64,000 bases of DNA from Kryptolebias marmoratus. Taxonomy: Eukaryota; Chordata; Actinopteri; Cyprinodontiformes; Rivulidae. The translations under genes were made by a program, and so were the position numbers. The DNA lies in NCBI RefSeq assembly GCF_001649575.2, contig NC_051446.1, forward strand, positions 22,986,720 through 23,050,719. Direction: 5' to 3'. The notes beneath the pieces were generated by a model, which had not been told where the DNA came from, did no database searches, and saw nothing but the letters and a program-made list of their open reading frames with translations. Shown in pieces: positions 13,381 to 24,200 of this stretch. Numbering within the stretch: position 1 is the first letter of the stretch; each line of letters starts with the position of its first letter.

Positions 13381-14225
13381 GTGACTTTATACTTTTCCAC
13401 TCAGGAACCATTTTACGTCTCAGATTCTCATGAGAATGCCTGGATTTGCATATTTATTGAGCCTCCGGATCTTATTCTCATACAATTAGATGAGGTAACG
13501 TTGAGATATCTGAATGGCTTCAGGGCAAGTCGGACCCTCGTCTGAGTTCGATGCAAATACAAAAGTCATGCAGACCCCGATTTGGTTAATCCAGTTCTGC
13601 ACCGTGACAGGCCCAGACCGACCCGGTCTGGAAAAACTCCAACCTGCCGCTGACACAGCATGACAAAAACTGATAAATTTCTCTGACAAATGAACTATGA
13701 TGCAAATATGAGTCTTTGGATATGGAGATGCACGTAGATCGAAGTTCAGCTGGGTCGTTTTTTTGTTGCCGTCCTCAATCCCCACCTCCAACCCTTAAAG
13801 ACCACCACGGGGGTCAACTGTCACTCCTTTCAAGCTTCTCCTCAGGCATAAATGAACCTGGCTGTACCCTCCTCCTCTGCCCCGCCAACTTAAAGGTCTA
13901 AGAGCATCCCTTCACGAAGACTCCCCCACCCCCCCTTTCTAACTTTGCCTTGATTTTACGCTTTTGATTTTACGCTCCTTATCCACTCACAGCTGCGCCG
14001 GTTCCAGGCAAGGAGCTCCGTACCTGATGAAACAGCAGGGGGGGTGGAGGTGCCTGATGAAGCTGCAGAGGGAGGGGGGTTTGTATTGTTTTCCTATTTC
14101 ACATCGCCACAAGAAGAAGAGGATCACCATTCTCAGTTTTCTGCAGGCAGAATCAAACTAGAAAAATTGCTTTATCTGTGAAAACAGAGAGAACGCTGAG
14201 TGACTCTGATGAAAGAAGCAGAACA

Positions 14226-14345
14226 CTGGATAAAAGCTAAAAGGAGAAACATGCTTAGCTAAAAGCTAAAAGTAGCAAAATACTGGCTAAAAGTTAAACT
14301 CTAGAGCTAAAGAAAGCTAAAATCTGTAGTAAAATTGTCTCATTG
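14226..14345 (+). repeat. AGCTAAAAG-array element
   Basis: A short array of TAAAAGCTAAAAG and AGTAGCAAAATACTGGC units. It is followed to about 14470 by the family's unique flank (AAATAAAGTTAAATATT, TGAATGAGCTGAATGTTT), which is also seen after the arrays at 18090 and 29928. Confidence 0.75.
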
Positions 14346-14966
14346 TGTTTTTATGGGAAAATATGTCTAAATAAAGTTAAATATTTTGAAAAATTTATAA
14401 GTTAGAAAAAATAGAAACTATGAATGAGCTGAATGTTTTGTTGTATGAATGAACAGCAGAACAAAGCCTGCAGATGGCTAAAAAAAGGTTTGTGAAAATA
14501 AAAAACAATAAGCCGTTTTCACAATGCTTTGATTTTCTCGAGCGCCTCCCTGTTTGCGCTGCTGCTGTCTAAGCAGAGGACCTTCTATCTCTGATCTTCA
14601 ACCTCGTTGCTCCTAATTATGCCCCAAAGGCAGCCGGTAGGATGGAGGGTCTCCGAATGGGACAAACTCTGCTCCTTCTGAGGGCTTCACTGAGTATCAC
14701 AGAAGCAAACATTTTCCTCGTGCATTCACAGGACGACCAACAGATTTAAAACAGTAGTTGTGTGTTTAAAGAAGAAGTTATGACTCAAGGAAACCATCAG
14801 TGTTGCAGTTTTTCTTTTTCTTTTATGCAGCCATGTTAAACTTAGAAATCAAAACAGATTTTGTGAGAATAGTTTAGCGTCTTACAGGTGATGCAACACT
14901 GACACCTAGTGTTATTTTACTGAAACAACACATTTAAAAACGAATGACCGAGTTCATTAAAGTCAC

Positions 14967-14972
14967 TTTAAT
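14967..14972 (-). terminator. Candidate poly(A) signal (ATTAAA) for fbxw10
   Basis: The plus strand reads TTTAAT, so the minus strand carries ATTAAA about 65 bases beyond the proposed fbxw10 stop. It is the nearest recognisable signal. A further 3' exon after a possible donor at 15131 would make it irrelevant. Confidence 0.35.
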
Positions 14973-15033
14973 TATATATCCAAACACAGGCAGTAACTCA
15001 TCTACTGATGAACATCTGGCCTTCCTCTCAGCA

Positions 15034-18000
15034 TCATTTCATCTTTGCTGGGACGTATTTGCTCTGCTCGATCTCCCTCCTTGGCTTGGAGTCGTCCAGC
15101 TGTCTCTCCGGAAAGCGCCCGTGTGCGTTACCTCGGTGAGGCTGTGTCTTCGCGGAGGCAGGGGCAGTGGAAACCTCTCTGCTCTGCGGAGAGTTCATCA
15201 AGCTTTGACTGGCGGCTTGTCGCAGGATTGGGAGGCAGGTTTTTGGCCTGGACTGCAGGTTCTGTTTGTCGGCGCTGAGATCCAAACGGTCCTGAGGCGT
15301 TTGAGGACCCCACGAGTCTCGCAGCCTCGCATTCCTCTCCATGTTGACGCTGACCTCGTCCGTGCGTAGCGCCCTCTGGATGGCGCTGATTCTGAGGAGG
15401 ATGGCGTCGCGCGTGGGAGGATGATGAGGACCCCTCTTCCTTATCCGTTCACACGCAGCCTTCTCGCTCTTGATCACTGACTGTTTGACACTTTCACTGT
15501 TTCCTGTTGTTACAAAAAAGGTTTCACTTACAACAAAAATCACCTGGTTTCTACATAAATATATGACATCAAAATCAATTTTTTATCCAAATTTTGCCCC
15601 TTTGTAATGGCCTTAACATGCCACAGTAGATTTCAGTGTATATTTATATTTTCGCCACACATCTGAGCATGCTTACCTTTTGGGTGAGATTTATTTAAGA
15701 CGGACAGGAAGTGCGTCTGTTGAACAAACTCTCTTCTCTCTGGTTTCAAGCTGTCTGAATCAACAATCTTTTGGGCTGGTGAAGTCGCGGCACGTTTTCC
15801 GATGGAGGTATAACGCCTTTTTCTACACAAATCTGCAGCTCTCTCAGAAATCAAACCGTCCTGAGCCACGCCGTTCCCACCACCCCCCTGCGTTGGAGGT
15901 GTGTAATCCCAGAACACTTTGTCGAACTGGTAGAGCTGCACACAGGATGTGACGTTCACTAATATACTGAAGGGAAGAGGAACTAGAGTTAGGATTATTA
16001 CAGCAAACTGAAACGCACCAAAAGGAAAAGATGAGTTTTGTCTCACCTGTGGTCGTGGACGTGGAGGGACAGTAAGCTGCCTGATTCTTGCTCTATCTGG
16101 ATTTCTCTCAAACATTCACCGGTGAGGAAATTAAAAACACGGATCTTCCCGTCCAAACAGCCAGTGATAACACGGAGGTAGAGGAGGGTCAGAGATTTCA
16201 CCTGCCTGCAGAAGATTCAGAAAACATCCTCGCTGAGATCTATTCAGTTCCTTTAAAAACAAATCTGCATCTTTTTTGTCTTCTTATGCTTCTTTTAGCT
16301 TTTAGTTAGTGTTGCTACATCTAGCTTTTAGCTACTGTTTTTCCACATTTGAGTTTGTAGCTACAATATTTCAGTTCATTCGTTCGTCATCAATATTCAC
16401 CCCAAAGTCATTCAGCGCTCACGCTGCTTTTTTTGCAGGAAATGCGATTTATTTTGTTAAATTAAACATCTTGACAGAATTGTCAGGAAACTCATGTCCG
16501 AGCCAAAGAGTTTGGACCTACTTTGGGTGCCTGAACGTCATCAGGCACTCTCCAGCCTCACAGCTGACGCTCCAGGCCATGACTTTACCGCTGGAGTCCC
16601 CGGACAGAAGGTGCCAGTTGTTAACAAACAAACACTTCACTGAGCTCCTGTGGGCATTTATCACCTTCACAAATGTGGAGCATCAGACAAGCACCAATAA
16701 ATAATAATATTTTGGCGTATGAGCTGATGTTTTCTACAGATATCCTCACCCTGAGCAGCGACGCCGTCTCCAGGTTCCAGATTTTCACCAGGCCTCGATC
16801 ACAGCTGCTGTACACGGCTGATTTGTTGATCTTCACACACAGAACAGAACCGAGGTGGCTGAAATCAAAATCCGTAAAAAGGCTCCGTGTGCGTAGACTC
16901 CAGACTGTCAACGTAACGGATCGTCAAGTTGCAGACATTCAGGTCAAATCTCGAGAACAACGTTAGACGCGATCTCGTGCTGTACTGTGAGAGGAGGCGC
17001 TCAGCGTCTGAGCTAACGCCACAACAAATCTGAGCTCAGTATCTGTAAAACTAACTGAATTACAGCAATTTATGTGTTTTTGAAGGGGAGTTAATTGTGT
17101 GAGACACCTTGAATCAGGTTAGCTCAAAGGTTAATTAGTTGTAGCTGTACATCCAGTAATTAAAACATTGAAAGCGGCTTACCTTTCACACAACAGTCTT
17201 TAGCTCCTGAGACAAGTCTGTCCGCCTGAACGTCGAGGCAGTTGATGGTACCGGTGTGGCCACACAGCACCGCCTCACACGTGTCTGTCTTCAGATTCCA
17301 ACACCTGCAGAGACCAACGGAGCATCGACGTAGTTTCCATCCCATGTGTGTATTCCTGTAGTTACTGAGAAATTTAAAGGAAAAGCAGCAGCTTCTCGTC
17401 TAACCTGATGCACTCGTCACAGCCTGCAGTTATCAGCAGATCTCTGTCCTCACAAAGCTGCACCGCCCGGACCGCGCCGCGTCCTTTCATCGCCGCCACA
17501 GTTTTTGTTTCCGACGCCACACAAAGCAGGCGAACCAAACGGTCCTTTGAGCTCGTGGCCATCAGAAATCCACCTCTGTAGTCTAACACCCGCTGATGGT
17601 ATTCTCTGCGAAACATAAACACAAAATAAGTAGTAATGTAGTGAGCAAAAGATTCCTGCTTTAGCGTACAGAACAGTGAAGGCACCGACTCTTTCAGCAG
17701 CACTTTGGTGAAATATGCACCACAGAAAACATTTCGCTCCTCCATTTGAACCGGCTTGGTTCGGGATTTGGCGTGGGCAGCTTCAAATGACCCAATCTGT
17801 GAAACCAATCAGAAAAATAAAACTATACTGATCATCTCTGGCACACGAGCTGGTTCTTCACGGAGCTGCAAAACTGCCTGACCTGGACGGTGGGATGAAC
17901 GTCGTCTTTCTCTTCGTCGTCAACGGGTACTGGGACTTCCACGATGTTGGCGTAAGTAGGACTAGGAGTATTGACGCGGCAGAACACCTAGTAGAGACAG

Positions 18001-19933
18001 AAAGAAAAAAACACGAAAAAAATGCATTTTCTGTGAAAAAACTCAATGTGAACGCTGAATATTTAAAAATTACTGAAACTAAAACGGAGAGGGTTAAGCT
18101 AAAAGAAGCAAAACGCCTCCTAAAACCTAAAAATAGCAAAACACTAGCTAAAAGATAAAAGTAGAAAAAGGCCAGCTAAAAACTAAAACAAAAATAGGGC
18201 AAATACGCTGAATGGCTTTCAAAAAGAACAATGTTTTTGAAGGAATTGAAGAGATCTCGATGTATGTCTGCGGAGGAGAATATTTGCGGATAAAGTTAAA
18301 TATTTTGAAAAGGATAATCTTCTAAATTAACTAAACATTTTGATATATAAACAGATAAAAAACGCAAAATATGCAGAAGTAGTTAGATTGCAGAAAGCAT
18401 ACAGCAAAACAAAAGTCAGGAAAACAATCACGCAGTTTTCAAACTTTACTACAACATTTAAGAAGTTAGGATTTTATGCTCAACACCAGAAACATCTAAA
18501 GAATATATTTACATGAACAAAGTGGGGCAATCTTAAAATGCTCAACCTTCATTATGGCTTCATGTTGCTCCTTAAAACTCCTTCTGAACTTGATTTCCTC
18601 CATGGTTTCCTCTGTAAGGTGCTGCCAGTATCGACAGACCTTCTGACAGTGTCTCAGTGTGTGCTCCTCCAACAGACCTGGAAAATAATGTGCGATGATG
18701 ATTCAAGGGCTAAACACGTCAACCATGTGTCTCAGTAACAACTAGCAAGTCTCTGAGTAAAAGTGACTCTATTTTCCGACGTTATAACACAGTTTTCTTT
18801 AGACTTGAGTGAAAAAAAATGAACTAAATTAAAGAATGCATATCACAGAGTTTATCAGAGTTGTAGCTGTTGTGGTCGATATCGCAAAACTTGGCGCTCA
18901 GAGTGCATGTTGTGAATGACTCTCAGCTACAACCACGCTGAATTTTATCCCAATATCGCTGAAATTGTCATTTTTTTGTGTGTTTTCTGTGGCAGCCATC
19001 TTGAATTGGGTCAGTTGACTTGCCTAAAATCCTCTTGGACAAGTTAACAGGTAAGCAGCTGACAAAGTCTCGGTACTGGCTGACCCCAGACACGGACTTC
19101 GAGGACCCGGGTACCACCATGAGAGCGGGGTCATCTGGGTCCGATTCTTGTTGACTGGGATTATGGCTGCCCACTGAAATAAGAAGCATCTGATTACTGT
19201 GCTGAAATTGTAGTAAAAAGCTGATAATTAAAGTTACAGAAGCAATAAGTACAAATTAAATTTGTTGAATAAATGTAAATCAAGCATCTGTGTCCACTAG
19301 CGACCTCCAGTGGACGATGGTGAGAATGAACAACAGTGATTTAGCTCCAAAATAAAACTATTTTAATTCGTGATTTTTACCATTAAAGTGCTGAAACCCT
19401 CGTTTCCGCCTGACTATAAGGACGCTGGTTAGGTTACAGAGCATGCGCAGTAGCTCAAAGTCACATAATGAGAATATGCGGCAGAGGTAGCGCGTTTTCA
19501 TCCAGTCCGGGCTGCTGTTGAACCAGCTCCAGATTCTACCCGTGTCGACGCCGGGCGGTTTTCCTTGCGGACGCCGGGGAAGGGAGTCCTCCTCCTCCTG
19601 CGGCGACCTCCTCGACCTGGCGTAGGTGAGCCACGGCCATGATGTTCCGCTCAGCGACGCGTGGATGCTCTCCAGCTGCTTGACGCTTCCGCAGCGGGAG
19701 AGCAGCGCCACCACGAACCTCCTCCTGAACTCGTCCGACACCGTCCACGGACGCCCCGCGGAACCCGGCGGCGGAGAGAAGACGCAGGCAGGACACATCC
19801 CGCAAATGAGGACGCACCCGGCGTCGTTTGACTCGCTCGCCGGAACGTCTCCGCCAACTTTAGCAGGCTTCATCCTTGACGCCTCGAGTAGTTTGGTGCC
19901 GTTATTCGTGTTGGTTTTCTCGTTGCCTGGCAA
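15034..19933 (-). CDS. fbxw10: F-box/WD40 repeat protein FBXW10
   Basis: Putative substrate adaptor of an SCF ubiquitin ligase. Twelve coding exons (minus strand): 19933-19381, 19173-19024, 18677-18547, 17987-17883, 17796-17690, 17605-17405, 17304-17183, 16904-16750, 16664-16522, 16205-16047, 15966-15677, 15503-15034; phases agree and total 861 codons plus stop. A Cys-containing N-terminal region (GCVLICGMCPACVFSP) matches the family. An F-box lies at about residues 218-258 (SQYRDFVSCLPVNLSKRIL, then LLEEHTLRHCQKVCRYW). WD repeats fill about 325-600 (MEERNVFCGAY, DRGLVKIWNLE, WHLLSGDSSGKVMAWSV, GCLDGKIRVFNFLTGECL). The tail is basic and unstructured. Intron 2 has a GC donor; the intron 5 donor (GTCGGT) is weak and chosen on phase and alignment length. 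The start at 19933 could instead be the next ATG at 19873. A possible donor at 15131 would give a different C-terminus; human FBXW10 is longer. The family call follows from recognisable similarity, not a search. Confidence 0.85.
16283..16352 (-). repeat. AGCTAAAAG-array element, short fragment
   Basis: Lies in fbxw10 intron 9. It has three or four TTTTAGCTTTTAGTTAG-like units and lacks the terminal flank. Confidence 0.6.
18090..18420 (+). repeat. AGCTAAAAG-array element in fbxw10 intron 3
   Basis: Units such as GCTAAAAGATAAAAGTAG run to about 18195. They are followed by the family's unique flank (AAAGTTAAATATTTTGAAAA, then TGCAGAAGTAGTTAGATTGC). Confidence 0.75.
18835..19020 (-). repeat. Dispersed repeat family A in fbxw10 intron 2
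   Basis: Reverse copy with 'GAATGACTCTCAGCTACAA' and 'GTGGCAGCCATCTTGAATTG'. It ends directly against the GC splice donor of exon 2 at 19023, so part of the intron start is repeat-derived. Confidence 0.75.
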
Positions 19934-21225
19934 CAGGTCCCACGCGCAAGATCGGGATAGATAGCATGTAAGCTAGCTGCCTGAGAACGAGCAAGGAAAT
20001 AAAGCTTTATTCTGACGCTTATATTGATTTTTTAAATAGCTATTAAAAAGTAACAAGAGTAGTATTTTTTTACTTTACCTGTTAAGTCCCCAACTCCCCT
20101 CCGAGTTGACAAATCAAGTGAAAAATACTTTAAAAACAAAAAAACGACGTGTTTTTCTTAGATCTTTTACATATATAAACTCCATATCAGTTCATTCACC
20201 TACTGGATTGTATTGTAGTTAGATGATTATGTTTCTTTTTAAAATCACCAAACAACCAAACACCCATTTGTTTGCATAAAGTACACAGATAAGCTTAGCA
20301 AAAAATAATAAAATGTAGATACATACTCCGGATCATTCCTTCGAGTTTCACGTATTTTCGACGTCAGCATTTATAACTGGGTAAACCTAAGTTTATCAAC
20401 ATATAAACAAGGAAAACATGTGCGCCGCCCGGGAATCGAACCCGGGTCGCAAGAATGGGAATCTTGCATGATACCACTACACCAGCGGCGCTGTAGACTT
20501 GTTTGCCCAGAAGAATCTTAAGGTAGTAAAAAATAATATTAGTGTTGCAGGATGATTTTCTGTTATATATCAGGTATTGGATATTTTTTGGTTAGTAAAA
20601 ATGTTGAACGATGTGATCAAGAAAAAAAACCGGGAAAGATCGATGTTGCTTTTATTTGTGTAAAAAAAAAAAAAAACCCGCTATTAAACCGGAAGTGATC
20701 TTTATGTACTTCCGGATAAACAACCCCGCGATGAAATCCCATGTATGCTAAAGGCAAAATTATTTTGTTTTAAAAAACATTGTAAGAAAAAGTATAAATA
20801 ATATAATTGTTTTCAATCGACAGATAAAGATAGGTATGTGATTTTTGTTCCATGTAAGGAATTTTTAACTATATAGAATCTTTGCCTGAATCTACATAAA
20901 ACGGATTATTGTTATTTAGCAATTTGAGGCTAACTGCTAGCTACCCTCAAACGACTCACCCATGTTGTGGATGAGTTATATTTGTAATTCAACGTGTCAT
21001 TCGAGATAACCGGCATTTATTTACTCTTCCAATTGAATTGTATCTTAATTAGAACCTCTCAATTGCAAAAATGTTCACCAGCAGGATGGATTCTTTTTTA
21101 TTTGAAGCTAATTTAGCATGCTAACGTTAGTTGACGCCCCCTCCTTGATCGTTTTATTGCGACAAATACTCCTTTATTTGTTTAAAGCCACTAATTTCAA
21201 CCTGTTTCCCGCAGAGGGTCGACTC
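19934..21225. other. Divergent intergenic region, fbxw10 / prdm9-like
   Basis: The 1.3 kb between the two divergently transcribed start codons holds a tRNA-Gly gene at 20421-20491. The fbxw10 side is CpG-rich within its first exon. No TATA box is convincing. An untranslated 5' exon of the prdm9-like gene must lie here, because the first coding exon begins at a splice acceptor (21213-21214). I looked for KRAB or SSXRD-like coding sequence upstream of that acceptor and saw none. Confidence 0.6.
20421..20491 (-). tRNA. tRNA-Gly (anticodon CCC)
   Basis: 71 nucleotides on the minus strand forming a full cloverleaf. The acceptor stem GCGCCGC pairs with GCGGCGC. The A box is TGGTGTAGTGG and the B box is GGTTCGATTCC. 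The anticodon arm GCAAGA-TTCCCAT-TCTTGC exposes CCC. A TTTT run follows within about 10 bases of the 3' end, as expected for RNA polymerase III termination. It has no intron and no encoded CCA. It lies between two divergent protein genes. Confidence 0.97.
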
Positions 21226-24200
21226 ATGTCGGACAAGGACAGCGACGTGGAGTGGGCTGAGACAACCGAGGAGGTTGTTGAAATAGAAAAGTCCCTCTCT
21301 CTTAAAAGCAGCACCCCAGCAGGTACACTCACTTGTGTGTTAACCCTATATTTATCCAGAATAATTAAATGTTTGCCTACGGATTTTAATACTGTGTCTT
21401 CTTTAGTTCCTGTAGTAGTGGTGTCTGATGTAGATGTAGATCCAGCACAGACGTCCATCCAGAAGTTGCTGAACACTGTGGGGCAGGAACAAACTCCAGA
21501 GGACTTTTGTAAGCATAAATACTGTACTTTTATATAATAAACAGTTATGTGGTAATTTATTACACTGGCTTAAATGACTGGAACCCAATAACAGGTTCCT
21601 CTTTTGCTGTCTATTTACAAACCTACAGCTTAAAGATTGTCTTGCGCATATGAACACATTTCTCATACATCTCATGCGACACTCACCCACAGATATGATG
21701 GTGAAATGGTATATTTTTGCCATTCCCAAAAATAAAATATTTTATACTTTCACCAAACAAATGATTAAGTATATTGTTTTGTTTAACTTTTTTTTAAGAT
21801 TCTAAGACACTTCTGACACACGTGTAATTAAGAGTAACTGTGATTCTCTGACTTTCAACCAGGATATGTTCACTGTATTGTTTTTATTTTTATTTCCAGG
21901 TTGTGAGGAGTGTTTAACCCTCTTCCAGGACCAGAGAGATCCTTATACCATCAATGGTCCGTCATTTGTTCTCGACTTTCCAACAAGCTTGGATGTCCCA
22001 CAGCGAGCTCTCCTCACCTTGCCTTTTGGCCTGATGATAGGTCGATCTAGTATTCCCGGTGCAGGAGTCGGGGTTATAAATTTTGGGCCCGTGCTGTCTC
22101 CAGGAATGCATTTTGGACCTTTTGAAGGGGAACTGATAACAAGGGAAAATGCCTTGACAAGTGATTTTTCTTGGGAGGTAAACAAGATATGTTAAACTGA
22201 AATCTTTAGTGATTAGAAGTCTTAAATTCAAATTTAAAGTTCTCGTGTTTGTTGCAGTTTGTGTGTATTGTCCTAATATTATAATTTTATGCAGCTTTAC
22301 CAAGGAGAAGACCAGTATGAGTACATTGATGCTGCCAAGGATTCTTCCTCAAACTGGATGAGGTATTACATTTTGAATAACTGTATCTGTTTGTTTAATG
22401 TTTGTTGGTTGTTATACTCAAAATGTTAAAATATATATATACATTAGGTGTAGTATTTCAGAAACTTACATGGACAGAAAAAACATCAGTATCAACTAAC
22501 TTCAGAAGAATTCAAGCTCTATTCTTTTTCTCAAAGTCGAGCCATTATGTTCTAATTAAAATAAACTTATCAATAATAATTGAGGCCATAAATTAAATAA
22601 CAAATTGTCAAATGAGAAATAGGGTGACGAGAATGTTTTGGGCTTTTCCTGTCAAATTGTAACCTCTTGACGTTCACAAGAAGGAAGACATTTTTTACTG
22701 GATTCTGGAGGCTACTTTACATCTATTTTAATACTTTTATTTTAACTATTACGTTTTCTGTTTATTGTTTCTCCTTAATTTTTTGCAGTCAAACTACTTC
22801 TGCATACTTTGTGCTATTTTAGCTTGATTGGGAATATTTTTCTGTAACTTTATATTTTTTGTAACTTTATTGTTTTTTTGTAATTGTTTTAAAAGTAAAA
22901 CTTTCCATTCAAACACATGGAGCTCTGTTCAGTTAGCTCTGAAACATTGAATCATTGTTCTCTTTTCTGCCAAAAACAGTAAATCATTTTAGCTTCTAGC
23001 TACTGTTCTGCTGGTTTTGTACATTTTAGTCTCTAGTTTTAACTTTAATAACTCAGTTTTAGTCGTTGCATTTCTGGCGGTAAATGTTTTGTTTCATTAC
23101 TCTCATTTCAGATATGTAAACTTTGCTCGTAATGAAGAGGAGGCAAACCTGTTGGCGGTCCAGTACAAAGGCAGCATTCTTTTTCACTGCTGTCGCTCCA
23201 TAGGTACTGAAGACGAGCTCACCGTGTGGCCTAGCAGCAAAATGTACACACGCTTCAGTAAAGTTTGGGCTCAGATGTTGACTTTGAAGTTGAATAAATC
23301 AGGTACATTTTATATTTTTTTATTTTCCCAGAGTGTTGTTGTTTTTCAGTGAACTAACCTCTTTATTTACTTCTCTTTTCAAATTGCAGAGATCACTCAC
23401 TCTGCGTCGAACCCAATATTCCTGTGCTCCAACTGTCAGCTCTCATTCACTACTGAGGCCTTCCTCCTCCGACACATACAATACTTTCACACGCAGCCGA
23501 AAGCCTCCGAAGTAGCTGATGAAGACCACGCTCCTGGTGCTGACTCGGTTCACTCTCCTGCGTCTGTCATGGAAGTATATGTGGATTCTGTTAAATCCAA
23601 AACGTGTGATGATTGCGGCAAGGTTTTCAAGCAAATACCTCACCTCAGGAGGCACAAGCTGTGTGTCCACTCAAACAAGCGGCCTTACTGTTGCCCGTAT
23701 TGCAGGCGAAGTTTTAGCCAGGCCTCTGGCTTAATCAGACACCAGCTTGTTCACAGAAAGCAGGCTGGCAAAAAAGCCCCAAATCAGAAGAAAATCCTCT
23801 CTGAGACGGAGAGAGCAGAACATTTTGCTGCTGCTGAGGCAGCAGAATCTGGGGAAATAAAAGAAATTAATGGAAGTGAAAATCCCCTCGATGTTGATGC
23901 TGCAAAGACCTTCGCTGCTGAGGCAGAAACATGTCAGCTGGTTTGTTTGCCTTGTGGGAATAGCTCCACGGATGAAGCATCCTTCAAAACGCACAAAGCA
24001 ACCGGCCACGAGAATTTACGTCCGTATGTCTGTTCTGTGTGCCAGAAATGCTTCCGCCACTACCACGACCTGAAACGGCATCTGAAGAGTCATCAGAAGA
24101 GAACCAAAAGTAGAGAGAAAGTAAATGTGGATTCAGAGGATGCTGCCACGTTACCGTTTAGCTGTGCTGAATGTTCAGTGTCTTTCTCCTCAGTGGACGC

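Larger units (their letters stand above)
7228..15033. other. No gene recognised; repeats and possible conserved noncoding DNA
   Basis: No exon can be supported. The stretch holds family A copies (8325-8580, 11850-12010, 12040-12430, 13200-13380), two AGCTAAAAG-type arrays (10571-10880, 14226-14345), a palindromic MITE-like element (11597-11811) and a high-complexity block near 12700-13010 that could be regulatory. The fbxw10 3' end probably lies just below 15034. Confidence 0.6.

Noticed and set aside
14944..15369. Plus-strand frame of 141 codons
   Set aside because: It overlaps the last fbxw10 exon on the other strand and has no family resemblance.
16199..16205. Alternative acceptor four bases downstream for fbxw10 exon 10
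   Set aside because: It would join AA to GTGAAA and create an immediate in-frame stop; the upstream acceptor keeps the WD40 frame.
20421..20491. tRNA-derived SINE rather than a true tRNA gene
   Set aside because: All stems pair perfectly, A and B boxes are intact, and a T run follows directly with no SINE body.
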